Positions 20,600-32,945 of a stretch of DNA of 64,000 bases are shown piece after piece; within the stretch, counting starts at the first letter, position 1; every line of letters starts with the position of its first letter. The DNA lies in contig OZ020490.1 of assembly GCA_963971405.1 (NCBI GenBank), positions 32,575,464 to 32,639,463 of the forward strand. The letters run 5' to 3'. The notes beneath the pieces are model-generated. The model was given only the letters and a program-made list of their open reading frames with translations, did not search any database and was not told the origin of the DNA. The stretch comes from Psococerastis gibbosa (Eukaryota > Arthropoda > Insecta > Psocodea > Psocidae). A program made the position numbers and the translations under genes.

Positions 20600-22335
20600 A
20601 ATGTAGTATTTTTCAATATTACCAAACCGCTAAATACACATACTAGTCTCACAATGTAAAACAAATAATTGTTTTAATTAGTTAAACAGTTTGAATTTTT
20701 AAAATAGATAATAATAACGCGGCCGAAAGAGACCCATTTTTGTTGAAAACCGTGCGCACCCCCAGACGTTTCCATCCCCAAAGCCAAATTTTGTGGTCCA
20801 CTCGTGTTTAAGGGGTGATTTTGAAACTATGTATTTATAGTCGTTTGAAACATTAATTCATACTGCTTCTAATGAGACATTAAAAATTCATTTCGGTTGA
20901 AAATTGCAGGCTGTGGAATTTTTTTACTCTATGCATGTAATTGGAAATGTACCCTTTCCATCTGTTTTCGGCCAAAACACGGATGACTTACACACTCACC
21001 TGAGCCTGAACGAAGAGACGGCTAGTTAAACTAAATATATGCCTGGAAAGAGTAAGAAAGGTGGAAAAGAACTAAAGTAGTTTGAAGTTTTCAAATTGAC
21101 ATTAACACCTCCAAAAACGCGACTAAAAAAAAATATTTTCGCTGAAAATCGGCAAATTTGGGCTCACCCCATCACGTTTCTACCCCCCCCCCCCCCAAAG
21201 TCGAACCCCTGGCCCTATCACATCAAGTATAGCATGGCTAGAAAGAGGAAGAATAGACGAACACATGGGTATAATTTAAATTGAGATAGGCCTTCTACAT
21301 CTGCCCAAAAAGTTGCTTCAAACCAGCCCATGCAATTTAAATCTGTGTGCCTCACTCTATCGTGTCGAACTACTACTCAGCTAAAATCTGTGTGTGGTGC
21401 GCCTAAAGAAGTTTTCATTTCAAAAATATCAAAAGAAGAATATATGCTTTCAACGGACAACGGTAGTAAGCATTGAGAAAGGAATTCAAGAAACATTTGT
21501 GGAGCGAGAACCTAGTATAGAGTGTACGTACATCAGAGACGAGACATTCGTTTCTGTTAAGGAGGTTGTTTGCCATAAGAAGATGCACGATTTCCTCAAT
21601 GATCAAGCCAGCCTAATATATAAGACATAAGTGATAAGCCATAAATCCAAAAACCTGAATATTCCATGGAAAAACCTTGAAAATATAATTATCATTTATC
21701 GTACGTGTTTTCTCATCGAAAACACCTGAAAACTCTCTAAGGCCCCGTGGGCCGCGGGCTCAGGTTTTTTTAGATTTTGGGGAATAACAGAAAAATGAGA
21801 AAATCTACGAGGCCCATTGTACCCTCACAACTCAGTTCTATTTCTACCTGCCTACCTGGCCGTTTCTCAAAGACTCCTACCCGCACAGGTCAGGTACGCC
21901 GGTACGCAAGAAATAGGGGTGCATGTCTTGCACCTTGCCGGGTCTTTATATTGCGCACAAAAAGAAAAACGTTTTTATCTGTATACCTTTTGGAGATACC
22001 TGTGGAGGTTTAATTGCTGTCTTATTTTTGTATTTTATTTGGGGGGTTGTAAAGTTAAATTTTGGCGCGTTTTTATGCGTGGCCAGGGACGGGTATAGAT
22101 GTAGCCCAACCAAAAGCAGGGGTTGCCGGTTGCTACGTTTTATAAATCTTCAATCTTCTACAGTTCTACTCTTCTACATCTTCCGGCTCTAGTAGCCTAA
22201 GTCACACCTCAGTCCTTACAGCTCGGTGTGATTTTAGTTTCTCCTAGCACATCTTTCGATCTTTCCCTCACCTTCCCCTGGACCCCTGCTGCCAAGTCGC
22301 CAGCGAATACTTACCAAGAGTCAGGATACCTCCTC
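20600..22335. other. No recognised gene
   Basis: Contains a 78-codon plus frame at 21394-21630 (MVRLKKFSFQ...) without any known motif, a C-run at 21183, and a stretch at 22220-22310 that is repeated at 22884-22960 ('gtgtgatttt.agtttctc', 'gccaagtcgc'). I see no supportable gene. Confidence 0.4.
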
Positions 22336-22490
22336 CCAGGGATGGATCCAGCCCATTTTTGGGGGAGGGGTGGGTAGTTGTGGGTCAAAATATGAAAAAC
22401 AAATGTAGGATCGATTAAATCAGAGCGTAATAAATTAATTTGCAATAGATTTACCAAATTTGGGGGGGGGATATACCCCTCCTCCTCGTC
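22336..22490 (+). repeat. G-tract repeat, copy 3 of 3
   Basis: 'gggatggatccagcccattt', 'gggggaggggtgggtagttg', 'aggatcgattaaatcagagc', ending in a G-run and 'tacccct'. Matches 6405 and 15829. Confidence 0.65.
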
Positions 22491-22549
22491 TCTCTACCAG
22501 CTCCGTGGTCTGCCTTGTTACCTTCTAGTTCTATATCCTCCATTCTCAC

Positions 22550-22865
22550 CAGTGGCGTAGCCAGAATTTTTTTGGGGGTTTTCATTAAATTTGCGCGCTT
22601 ACGATAGGTTTTCGAATGGGGAGGTGTTTCATTTGGCGCTCCACCCCCCCCCCCCGGGATTGGTTTTTAAAAGATAGGCTTGAAATGGTTTGTCGGCAAA
22701 AACTTTTGATTTCTTTTAACTTTATAAACAAAACTTGAAAACGGGGGACCGGGGTCTCCCCGGCGATTTTTTTTTTAGATAAATATCTAAAAACAAATGA
22801 TATTTTGCTTAATTTGGGGGGGGGTCCGGACCCCGCTGGCCATCTCCCCCCTGGCTACGCCACTG
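22550..22865. mobile_element. hAT-like MITE (TIR cagtggcgtagccag)
   Basis: 316 bp with perfect 15-bp inverted ends 'cagtggcgtagccag' and 'ctggctacgccactg'. Flanks 'attctcac' and 'attctgat' agree at 6 of 8 positions, as expected for an 8-bp hAT duplication. Interior carries 'cacccccccccccccgg' and 'ttggggggggtccgg' tracts. No coding capacity. Confidence 0.92.
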
Positions 22866-22869
22866 ATTC

Positions 22870-23599
22870 TGATACTACACAGGTGTGATTTTTAGTTTCT
22901 CATACCACATCTTTCCCTCGCCTACCTCTGCCAAGTCGCTTGCGAATACTTTCCCAATAAACACTACACATCGAGTTTAGAGCTCGGAGTTGTGTTATCC
23001 GTTAGGTGACCATTCGTCCCGATTTGTATGTCCCGGTGTCCCCAAAGAGAGGCTCAGAACGTTACTCGGTTTCCCGAAAATGTCTCGGTTTCCGAAAATA
23101 GCACCACCTCTTTTCAAACAGCAAAGCACCTTTCTCTACCAATCCGCAACTGACATCTTCCCCAGGCAATTTTCCACCTAGTCTCTCCATCAGCTCCTAG
23201 GTCAGACTTGCCCCCTATTTTCCTCCATGTCCATTCTCGCACTATATGCAGATTTTCAGAGTTAGACGTAATGCTAACCACGTGGCCTTCCATCGGACTC
23301 TCGGACAAGTACGCCGCGGGTGCGGGGTGTCTGATAGGGCAGATTTTCCACTTCCGCATAAACAAAAAACAACTCTCACTTCTTAGAGCAAACTTTCTAA
23401 AGAATGCGGAATAGCGGAAACTGGACTTTTTATCAGAGATACAGAGCGATATCTTATCGCTGTAAGAGATAAGGATTTGTAGCAGATTTACAAGATTCGA
23501 AGGCCGGCCTGTTTGCTTACTATAGCCAAGCGTTCTTACTCGAGAAAAAATGAATAAGGAGCCCATGGAATAAAGTCTAATAAGCTTTCAAATTTACTA
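22870..23599. other. No recognised gene
   Basis: A 150-codon minus frame (23114-23566) has no recognised motif and an unremarkable composition; the region also holds the second copy of the 22220-22310 repeat. I leave it unnamed. Confidence 0.4.
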
Positions 23600-23945
23600 A
23601 ATGCCAACGGCCTTACCATGTTGAATCCATGAGAGCAGAGTATGTTTTAAACTGCGGCAAACTTGGTAGTGTGCACAGCGTTGGCAGGGGAACATGGTGG
23701 GACATGATAACGCGCTGAAACTATTACAGTCAGTCTATGTGCGTGTCGAGTCCTGGTCACCTCCGATTTAATCGTGTGACTTTTCCATGTTCGCCAAGTG
23801 GTTCGGAATCCACTATAATCAGGAGGTCCAACCTGTCAGTCAACTCCCCTTACCCCCGAGGTGAAAGAGTCTGCCCTTTGGGAGCCTCAAGTTAACAAAC
23901 AGACTCACTCCCCCCGCCAGGCTGACAGGGTTGCTGAAACAACAA
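23600..23945 (+). repeat. Retroposon J, near full-length copy
   Basis: Starts 'ggccttaccatgttgaatcc', runs through 'cggcaaacttggtagtgtgc', 'ctggtcacctccgatttaat', 'cggaatccactataatcagg' and ends near 'ccaggctgacagggttgctg'. Opposite orientation to the copy at 9441-9764. Confidence 0.85.
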
Positions 23946-24431
23946 TGTACTAAATTAAAACTAAAACATTGTGTCCGTAACGCCAAGGACATATCGTCAA
24001 ACAAATCTAAACTAGTCCACTAAATTATAAACAAGGAAATTTCATCTCGGGTACCTTCCACAAAAAAAAATAATAACACAATTAAAAAACACCGGGAGGT
24101 TAAACTATGCACGGAAACAACCCATTTTTATGAAATGCTCAAAATCAAACCAGGCCACTTTAAAACCCCTACACCTGAAAACATAAATTTTGTACACCCC
24201 TGAGTAGTTTTATTAATAGTTTTTCAGTCTGAATACACCCCTGAGCATTAAATTGGACAAGCTTCAGTAGCGATCACCTATGCTTAGCTTGCGGCCGGAC
24301 CTGGCTGTAAAGCCTCACCTGTTATTTCCAATCCCCCATCTGTCAAGGTCTGTTTATTAAACTGCACCTAACCTGCAACCTGCGTGGAAATGCATCTTCC
24401 TTGCCTCCTTGGTCCTGCCGTCCATGCTACT

Positions 24432-25058
24432 GTTAAGGGTATACAGCCTGTTGGAAATTGGCAGCCCAAAATGTAATACTTTTAATTTTTTATTTAATTA
24501 ACTAAGCAAGTTGCTAAAGATTTGGCTCATTAAAATTCGAAAATTAAAAATATCTTATTATACTAGTATGATGCATGAAGTTGTCTTCCACAATTTTAAT
24601 GAGTCAAATCTTTAATAACATGTTTAGTTAATTAATTAAAAAATAAAAAGTATAAAATTTCGGGCTGCCAATAGGATATGCTACGTAGAATATTGGCACC
24701 CCTAAAATTAAATATTTTTCATTTTTTATTTAATTAACTCAGCAAGTTATTAAAAATTTGGCTCATCTAAGTTGAAGAAGACTACTTCTTGCATCGTATA
24801 ATCGGGTATTTTTACTTTTCGGTTTTGTAGTTCTTCCAAAAATCCTAAAATACGCGAAATTTTAGTCCTGTCTGGTATTTATGAAAGAAGGTACCAAAAA
24901 TTTAATATTTCCTATTATATGATGCATGAAGTAGTCTTCTACAACTTCCATGAGCCAAATCTTTAATAACTTCCTTTGTTAATTAAATAAAAAATAAAAA
25001 GACAAAACAAACAACAAATTTTGGGGTGCTCATTTTCTACGTAGCATGTCCTCTTAAG
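24432..25058. mobile_element. MITE family F, composite copy
   Basis: Outer ends 'ttaagggtatacagcc' and 'gtagcatgtcctcttaagg' are inverted. Within are two F units back to back (24432-24690 and about 24675-25058), each with 'ttaattaactaagcaagtt', 'atgatgcatgaagtagtctt' and their complements. Non-coding. 23946-24431 holds no nameable feature. Confidence 0.8.
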
Positions 25059-25074
25059 GATGCAGACTTTTTTT

Positions 25075-25165
25075 TTACTTTCCAACGCTTGCATTCAGCA
25101 TTTCTGCTTTAAGCAACCCTGTCCGCCAGGCGGGGTGAGTGAGTCTGTAAATTAACTTGAGGCAC
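25075..25165 (-). repeat. Retroposon J fragment
   Basis: 'ctttccaacgcttgcattca' to 'aacttgaggcacc', same as the first ~100 bp of 9441-9764, cut off where MITE A begins. Confidence 0.8.
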
Positions 25166-25338
25166 CCTAAGGCGGCCATTCCATCTGTGAATAACCATTT
25201 GAGCATCAATAATTGATGAGATGTTTGTTTTAAGGAGACTCTTATGTAGATACTTAACTTATCTGTTATAATATGGTAGAGACTTATTATTGATGCACAA
25301 ATGACGGATTATTGACAGACAGAATAGCCGCCTTAGGG
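25166..25338. mobile_element. MITE family A, second copy
   Basis: Ends 'ccctaaggcggccattcca' and 'gaatagccgccttaggg' are inverted. The centre 'aaggagactcttatgtagat' is the family core. Sits directly against a retroposon J fragment. Confidence 0.88.
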
Positions 25339-25469
25339 CATGTTATATTCATTTCAGAGCTAAAAAACAATATGACTTTTTATCATTTATGACCAAAATG
25401 ACGATATTTATGGCTTGACTTCAAAAAATATGACTTTTCATGACTTAAAAAATATGACCTAGTTCCATC

Positions 25470-25648
25470 CAGGGACGGGTCCTTGGGGGGGCGGTTGCCC
25501 CCCCCCCCCCCCCCCCGTGAAAAATAGCTTTATACTAGATAGAATGGACTTTTGAAGGCAATTAAGAAAAATTATTACTCAAGTAAGGGAAACGCGATAT
25601 TTTTCAGGCCCCCCCCCCCCCCGAAAACTTTTTCTGAAACCGTCCCTG
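25470..25648. mobile_element. hAT-like MITE with perfect 8-bp TSD gttccatc
   Basis: 179 bp with inverted ends 'cagggacggg' and 'ccgtccctg' and a perfect 8-bp duplication 'gttccatc' (25462-25469, 25649-25656). Two long C-runs, at 25498-25516 and 25610-25622, lie near the two ends. Non-coding; perfect TSD means a fairly recent insertion. Confidence 0.93.
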
Positions 25649-25659
25649 GTTCCATCCCT

Positions 25660-26525
25660 GAATATAGATGCTACCCCTCCCTGCCCTTGCCCCCAAACCA
25701 TTTACAATGTTTTGATGGCTATCTCGCGTATGGCCCCTTTACAATTGCACCCAAACGGAAACCGGAAGTAAGTAGACTTTCTGAATGAAATACCGACATG
25801 CCAAGCCCCAATCAACCTGTTGCCGCCAGTCTGCAACAGAGTTCATGTCATTTTCAACATGACACTCGCAAGCTCTCGTAGAGGCTATATATGCACTCCA
25901 TACATTAAAGTATCATCATTTACGGAGCTACATGCGTGACTATAAACGCAAGTCCATTCATAAACAGAGGTGATAAAAAACATCTGGAACTTGCCATGAT
26001 GAGATGAACCTTTTAATCGGGTTCGGGTGCATTGAACAGCTATTAAATGAAACTACTAAGTACATAAATACATGCGTGGAGCTGAAGAGGGCATGCCGGG
26101 ATCGAGGGGAGTATTGCTGCCAACCAGCCACACGGCTGTAACTTGAAGAAGGAGTACTACTTATAAGAAGAAAGAACGAAAGCAAGTAAGAACTCAATTA
26201 TCTCATTTTTAACCGTAGACAATATAAACACAACAACCAATAGTCAACTATGAAAAACCCAAAGATATAAAATAGAATAAATGGCGCAAAACGATAAGCT
26301 GAGTATTGTAAATAGCGATGAAGCATGGGGGGAAATCTGGCAAACTCCATATATGGGTTAAACAGCAAAGGCAGCGTTTTTCATTGTAGGGTTCCAACAT
26401 ATAACATTTTTTTTTTTTTAATATTGGTAAAATGGAAAACAAATGAACGATTCAATAGGTGTAGTAAGTTTCTGCGCATTTTACTAGCAATCTAAATAGC
26501 TTGCTTTTGACAGTATTACGCTTGA
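25660..26525. other. No recognised gene
   Basis: Unique-looking sequence without supportable frame or repeat. Confidence 0.4.
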
Positions 26526-26529
26526 GATC

Positions 26530-26860
26530 GTGTCCCTAATGCTGAGGTCCTAAGGCGAATGGATACAGAAACCAAGTTGCTGCTGACGGTTAAGAAACGG
26601 AAACTAACATACTTCAGCCACGTGATGAGGAACGAACAGTATCGCCGTCTGCAAGAACCTTATTTTGTACTTTTAATTTCTTTAAATAAATCCACATGCG
26701 ACCTCACAATAACCAATAGAAGAGAGCGGTCTAAGAAGGAATTTATGGATCAACTGACAGGGAACGCAGGAGCTCGAACGTCACAAGAGCTGAAGAGGAA
26801 GACACAGGACCGAGAGAGCTGGGGGATGATATGCAGGGAGTTACTGCCAAACAATCGTTG
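26530..26860 (+). pseudogene. LINE ORF2 C-terminal remnant (VKKRKLTYFSHVMRNE type)
   Basis: Plus-strand translation gives 'NAEVLRRMDTETKLLLTVKK' followed by 'RKLTYFSHVMRNEQYRRLQ', then loses homology within an insertion and may resume as 'QDRESWGMICRELLPNN'. This is the tail of a LINE in which 'iK.RKL.YfGHimRn.kY.LLq.I.qGki' is conserved. The same family is at 27820-28013, 30045-30130, 36545-36680, 37030-37250 and 43680-43900. Non-functional. 26870-27810 shows nothing nameable; a 127-codon minus frame at 27381-27764 has no motif. Confidence 0.75.
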
Positions 26861-27819
26861 AGATTGTGACCTCAGAAGTAGAAGACGACAGCCCACGGTC
26901 TTAGGCCCGGCCGGTACATACGCACGTTCCACACCAGCGTGAGACACTGAAAAATTTATCATGGGAACAAATAGGCTGGTGATAGATTGGTAGAAAGAAA
27001 AGTTAATTTCTGAACGTACTTCCGAAAGATTTCTGACGCTGACGCTGGGCGTGTCTAGGGAGGAACCCGTGCAGGTTTGTGCGGTCGGCTTCACGCCAGC
27101 TAGCGAAATCGTCAGGGAAAAGACAAGAAATCCTCTTCTAGCTCGTGAATACCGGGTCTAAAAGTTTTGCGTGGATTACTTAGGCTATTTGCTGTAAATT
27201 TATTCTGAATTGAAAACACTTCAAACTTATCCTGTTTATTGGGTACTCTATTTTATATTGCATCAGCAGCGACTTGTGTAACCTAGCAACAGGTCCCAAG
27301 TATACTATGTGAGTGACCCCATCAAGAGATTCGGCGCGGACACCTAGTGGCAGTATAATAATAAAGATAGGTGACGAAATCTACGAGAGAGGTCTAAATA
27401 GTTGTAGAGTGAGTGGCCTCAGAGTAGATACAAATGCAACACTATTACAAATGTGGCAAAGATGTAGAATAGCTATAACAATGCTAAGTTGAAGATTGGA
27501 AATAAAAACCGGGTTAAGCGCCAAAAATTGGAAATTCGTTTTATCACTTATCCAAGTGACATGGCCAAAGTAAACAGCGCCAAGCGACAGGGGCAGAAGT
27601 ATAGTTGCAGTTGGTATATAGTTGGCATTTTTGCCATGTGCACCATGTCCTGTCTTATAAAACGTGTCAAGCGCCATGCTTGCGTTCTTTGTGTTTACAT
27701 CCATAAATATCGCTGACATTTTGGACGGAAAAAATCTCTCTTGGTAAAGCATATAATAGGTCATAGGGGGTCAAAAAACTTCCACATCTTCTTCTTTAAA
27801 TGCATCTTCAATCAAAGAT

Positions 27820-28013
27820 TGGTGACCATCATAGCAATTTGTACCTTCGAGGCTGCTGCTCTGAACAGGGAAGTCGTGCTCTTGCCAAACCGTACTACCT
27901 CAGGTTTTTCAACCTGGATGTTCTTCTGCCGGGAGCCCTGTGTCCTTCGAATCCTCCCTTGGACTATTACATGCAGAAGGCGATACTTTTCGTTCCTCAT
28001 CACATGGCCAGAG
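27820..28013 (-). pseudogene. LINE ORF2 tail, 3' part, split by hAT insertions
   Basis: Minus frame reads 'GHVMRNEKYRLLHVIVQGRI' and goes on to 'AASKVQIAMMVTNL', the classic LINE end. The matching 5' part ('VKKRKL') lies at 30045-30130, 2 kb away, because two hAT-type insertions sit between them (28022-30036). The split falls inside 'tatgttagtttccgt'. Confidence 0.85.
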
Positions 28014-28021
28014 TATGTTAG

Positions 28022-29318
28022 CAGTGGCGGCTCGTCCATAAGGGCACTGGGGCTACAGCCCTCCCAAAATTTTACAGGCAAACAAAGCAATTTCCTTTTA
28101 ATAATAATAACAATAATAAAATAATAATAATGTACTAATCTAGATTCTGGAGAAAAATGCAACTGCTACAATTCGGCTATGCTATGTGCGTGCTCTGGGC
28201 AACTTGGGGCAATTTTCAATTTAGCCCCGGGTCGCCATGACAACCGAGTCAGGCAAAAGTTAAGAAGATCGTTCGCACCATTGAAAAGGTGTACACAACT
28301 TTTCTCTTATGGACCTTGCAATGCAATTCATGCCATATGCATTTTTACATGGGCAGCGGGGCAGCGCCCCAAAAATGACTTTAAATGTTTCGTATTGATA
28401 ATAACGTTGGATATTGGTATTTTTTTAAAATCATAATTATAAGAGTTATTTTTGAGAAGAGTTTCACTATTTTGTCATGACTGATGATTATTATAAAATT
28501 TTTCAAAGAAGAATTTTTGACTAGGGAAGTCAGGTTCTGCCCAACGGGCAGGCAGGGTAATGTAAACAAATATTACAAAAATGTAAAGAGCGAGTGATAG
28601 ACTTGTTTGCTACATCGAAATGCCGAAGAATCTATTTGATATTCAAGTAGTGGTAAGTTATATGCTATTACTTTATTACAATTCGTTGCCCCACCATTTT
28701 GATACACCACGAGCCGCCACTGGTCCCGAGGTATGATTTTTGTGAACCTCCATACCAAATTTCATCAAAATTGACTGAGTCGTTTGCCCGGAAATCGATG
28801 AACAGACAGACAGTCATACAGATATACAGACAGACATTTCGTAAAAACCACTTTTTTGGGTTCCTGGGACCTCAAAACGTGTAAATCCGTTGAAATCTCG
28901 GAATCGAAAATTTCGACCATCACAAAGCTTTCCTTATACTACGTATAAATTGGAAAGCAAAAAAATGTTTCGTATTAATAATACCGTTGAATATTAGTAT
29001 TTTTTAAATCATAATTTTAAGAGTTATTTTTGAAAAGAGTTTCACTATTTTGTCATGAGTGATGATTATTATAAAATTTTTCAAAGTACAATTTTTGATT
29101 AGGGAAGTCAGGTTCTGCCCAAAGCCGGAAGCCCAACGGCCAGTTGTAAATTGTAATGTAAACAAATATTACAAAAATGTAAAGAGCGAGTGATAGACTT
29201 GTTTGCCACATCGAAATGCCGAAGAATCTATTTGATAATCAAGTAATGGTAAGTTATATGCTATTACTTTATTACAATTCGTTGCCCCACCATTTTGATA
29301 CACCACGAGCCGCCACTG
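28022..29318. mobile_element. hAT-like element (cagtggcggctcgt), composite with inner insertion
   Basis: Begins 'cagtggcggctcgtccata' and ends 'ccacgagccgccactg'; the 8-bp duplication 'tatgttag' lies at 28014-28021 and 29319-29326. Between them are a first full unit (28022-28722), a 238-bp fold-back-family tail (28723-28960) and the right half of a second unit (28961-29318). Each unit is ~700 bp, non-coding, with 'gcagcggggc.gcgccccaaa' in the middle. Confidence 0.85.
28723..28960 (+). repeat. Fold-back family tail inside hAT composite
   Basis: From 'ggtcccgaggtatgattttt' through the 'gacagacag' run to 'ctacgtataaattggaaagc'. Same as 15153-15392 and 33949-34167. Confidence 0.85.
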
Positions 29319-29330
29319 TATGTTAGTTTC

Positions 29331-30036
29331 CAGTGGCGGCTCGTCCATAAGGGCACTGGGGCTACAGCCCTTCCCAAATTTCACAGGCAAACAAAGTAAT
29401 TTCCTTTTAATAATAATAATAATAAAATAATAATATACTAATCTGGATTCTGGGCAAAAATGCAACTGCTAAAATTCGGCTATGCTATGTGCGTGCTCGG
29501 GGCAACTGGGGGCAATTTACAATTTAGCCCCGGGTCGCCATGACAACCAAGTCAGGCAACAGTTAAGAAGATCGTTCGCACCATTGAAAAGGTGTACACA
29601 ACTTTTCTCTTATGGACCTTGCAATGCAATTCCTGGCATATGCATTAATACATGGGCAGCGGGGCGGCGCCCCAAAAATGACTTTAAATGTTTCGTATAA
29701 TAATATCGTTGAATATTGGTATTTTTTTTAAATCATAATTTTAAGAATTATTTTTGAGAAGAGTTTCACTATTTTGTCATGAGTGATGATTATTATAAAA
29801 TTTTCAAGTAACAATTTTTGACTAGGGAAGTCAGGTTCTGCCCAACGGCCAGGCAAACTCGCCAAACTCCCAATGTAAACAAATATTACAAAAATGTAAA
29901 CAGCGAGTGATAAGACCTATTTGCCACATCGAAATGCCGAAGAATCTATTTGATATTTAAGTAGTGGTAAGTTAAAGGCTATTCCTAGTTTACAATTCGT
30001 TGCCCCACCATTTTGATACACCACGAGCCGCCACTG
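29331..30036. mobile_element. hAT-like element, second insertion, perfect TSD ttagtttc
   Basis: 706 bp, same family as the element to its left, with perfect 8-bp duplication 'ttagtttc' at 29323-29330 and 30037-30044. Its target overlaps the target duplication of the left copy by 4 bp, so the two insertions hit nearly the same site of one LINE. Confidence 0.93.
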
Positions 30037-30044
30037 TTAGTTTC

Positions 30045-30130
30045 CGTTTCTTAACCGGCAGCAGCAACTCGACTTCTGTATCCACTCGCCTCAGGACCTC
30101 AGCATTAGGGACACGATCTCTCTAAGATAT
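30045..30130 (-). pseudogene. LINE ORF2 tail, 5' part of the split copy
   Basis: Minus strand encodes '..LRR.DTE.ELLLPVKKRKL', continuing in sense to the piece at 27820-28013 with the hAT insertions removed. 30131-31279 has no nameable gene; a 75-codon frame at 30417-30644 is unrecognised, and 30660-30795 has weak inverted arms ('aaaaatgtaaacaa' / 'ttgtttacattttt'). Confidence 0.75.
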
Positions 30131-31279
30131 GCGCAGCATTCGTCAGTATACCCACATTTCAAATGCACTGATTCTGTCCTCCACAGCTTGAGTCCAAAGT
30201 CCCTCCCTCCTTACCATATAGAACGATTGGGAACACATAACACATTTCACTATTCGCAACCCAAAGTTCAACTTCAGATTTTTTCCATAGAAAGTTAAGT
30301 TACACAGTAATCGAATTATGCTGCAGGGCTCAGCCCGTGTACAGCGTAAATTTGGAAAAAATGCTTAATAGCTACGTTCAGTAAGTAAGTTGTCTTCGTT
30401 TGTCGGTGTTAACTAGTTGAGATTTGTTTTTAGATATTTTCGAAATACGTTCAATTGTTTAATAGTTCCGACACAGACGTGCTTTCTGCATTTTGATGAA
30501 GGAATTTCGAGCATAAAAGTTCGATATAAAAATTCCACTGGAAGAAACTTATCTCCTAGACCGACTAAGACAGGATATTGTAAAAAGGTTCACGAATTTT
30601 CGAGAACATACCAAAACCACTCAAAATGCTTTCTTCTTGCTTAAATTAAAATGAAGCCTACCTGCGGGCCTACTATGGCGATTATTTTTAATCTTAACCT
30701 GGGATTAAAAATGTAAACAAGATAATTAATTTGTAATGGAAAGTGCAATTAAAATTGTTTTGTTTACATTTTTAAGAATAAGTAGGCCCACTGCTGTTAA
30801 CGGAAGGGTGACGTAACTTTACAATGAAAGACCTGCAAGTCGATGACCTCCGCTATACATAACCATGTATATAGTACAATACTTGTGCAAGTCTCTATTG
30901 TATGCACAACTAGTAGCATAAATTGCTTAAGTTAAATTATTCCCCAGTGGGGCTCTAATGGAGTCTCAAGCGGTCTACGCGTTCTACCTCGTTGGCGGGG
31001 GGACCACTTGTAGAGCCGCACTCCCTGAGGGCATCCCCAGGTGTGCAGGAACGGGTCCCCCAGACCCCCAACGTCAGGTTTTGTTCATTGCGCACGTGCA
31101 ATTTTGCTGGGTATTCAGATAATTAACAATTCCGTTTATAGCTGAGATTAACTCGCAACCTGGCTAAACAAATACCGTACCAAAAATAGAATAACTTGCT
31201 GTATTTTACATTGTGTATAAATTCTCGGTTTTATTCTAGACCTACCTTGTAGATACATTTGTAGTGGGTGAGTTTCTTG

Positions 31280-31810
31280 CGAGTTGATTTTTTTTTTTTT
31301 CAAACAACAAAGTTCTTATAAAAGACTTAATTTATTTAAGTTGTAGAAGATAACTTCATGCGTCACATAATAGGTTGTTTTTTATTTTAATTTTTGGTAC
31401 TGTAGCTATTTCATTAAAATGATTGAGGGCAAGGCCGTGCCCAGGTTTTGCAGAGGGGGGGGGGGAAGGTTCAAAAGTTTTTTTTACGAAAGTTTTTAAT
31501 GAAAGTCCATTCTTTCCAGTGTTAAAACTCGAATAAATTTATTCCAATTCTTCAAACAATACAGGTTTACATAAAAAATTATTTGGACCACCCCCCTGGG
31601 CACGGCCATGATTGAGGGCTAAAATTTCACGTAAAATAGATACAATAAAAAACTACAAAACCAAAATTCAATAATACCCTACTATATGATACATAAAGTA
31701 GTCTTCTACAACTTAAATGATACATTTTAATAACTTCTTGGTTAGTTAAATAAAAAAATTAGAAGCATTACATTTGGAGCTACCAATTTCCTACGGGACG
31801 TAAACTCAAA
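31280..31810. mobile_element. MITE family F copy split by hAT MITE
   Basis: Family marks 'ttaagttgtagaagataact', 'actatatgatacataaagta', 'gtcttctacaacttaaatga' and end 'accaatttcctacgggacgt'. The insertion at 31430-31610 interrupts it. Confidence 0.75.
31430..31610. mobile_element. hAT-like MITE (TIR caaggccgtgcccagg), TSD attgaggg
   Basis: 181 bp; inverted ends 'caaggccgtgcccagg' and 'cctgggcacggccatg' (15 of 16 match); perfect 8-bp duplication 'attgaggg' at 31422-31429 and 31611-31618. G-run at 31456 and C-run at 31591 flank the interior. Confidence 0.93.
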
Positions 31811-32199
31811 TTAAGAAGACGTACCTCTTAAGCGCTGGTGCTATAACTGCAAGCCCATTTAAGTTTACAATAATAATAATAATTTAATTTAATGAAAGAA
31901 CTTCCCTATTGCTCCACTACAGAAATAGGTTTTATCTTATCAATGAATAATTCCTTACCAAAGTAATGAATGACTTTGTACCGGTATATATAATACTGGA
32001 GAATTCCAGAGTCGTTCTTGGAATGGCCAGTACGCGGACATAGAAATTATAACTTCAACGCCGCGTATAGGTCTACTTTTCGAGTCGCCCGAGGCGATCT
32101 GCATGCCTCTCAAGAATGAGACCAGTTATTAAGGTCAATGAAGATGCATGGAAACGTGTAGCCGTCGAGGTGTAAAGCCAGAGCGCTGGCTCTGACATC
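31811..32199. other. No recognised feature
   Basis: A+T-rich then mixed; nothing nameable. Confidence 0.4.
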
Positions 32200-32945
32200 C
32201 AGCATGTGCTGGGCTGGCTACTGTAGAACCTCGAAGAACTGGATTCTTCATCTGAAAAGTCCTCAGTTCGAATGCTTATTGAGCCTTCTCTTCTTCCAGC
32301 TCTACAGCCTTTGATCGGTTCGACAGCACTCATCCTGTCCCCTCGGTTTTGCCCGACGCTCCGCTATCTACGGGCTCCTAATTCCCTGAGGTCAGCATGT
32401 GCTGCCTGGCAAATGTAGAACCTCGAAGAACTGGCTTCTTCACCTCAAACGTACTCAGAATGTTTATTGAGCCTTCTCTTCTTACAGCTCTACAGCCTTT
32501 GATCGGTTCGACAGCACTCATCCTGTCAGCTCGGTTTTGCCCCACGCTCCAATATCTACGGGCTCCTATAACTAGCTGAGGTCAGCATGCGCAGCCTGGC
32601 AACTGTAGAACCTCAAGAACTGGCTTCTTCACCTCAAACGTACTCAGAATGTTTATTGAGCCTTCTCTTCTTACAGCTCTACAGCCTTTGATCGGTTCGA
32701 CAGCACTTATCCTGTCCCCTCGGATTTGCCCGACGCTCCACTATCTACGGGCTCCTAATTCGCTGAGGTCAGCATGTGCTGGCAGACTACTGTAGCACCT
32801 CGAGGATTCTTCACCTCAAACGCCCTCAGAATGTTTATTGAGCCTTCTCTTCTACCGGCTCTACAGCTTTTGATGGGCTCGACAGCACTCATCCAGTCAT
32901 CTCAATTTTGCTCGACGGTCCACTACCTAAGGACTCCTAACTCTG
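32200..32945. repeat. Tandem repeat of 187-192-bp units next to a LINE tail
   Basis: Unit starts 'tagaacctcgaagaactgg' at 32224, 32416, 32606 and 32793. Each holds 'cttctcttcttccagctctacagcctttgatcggttcgacagcact' in slight variants (quoted in parts: 'gagccttctcttct', 'cagctctacagcctttgatc', 'ggttcgacagcact'). The array lies directly 3' of the minus-strand LINE tail, as the array at 10720-11430 does for its LINE. Confidence 0.9.

Noticed and set aside
23114-23566. 150-codon minus frame as a gene
   Set aside because: No motif, no splice or homology support, and the antisense frames are similarly open; length alone is not enough.
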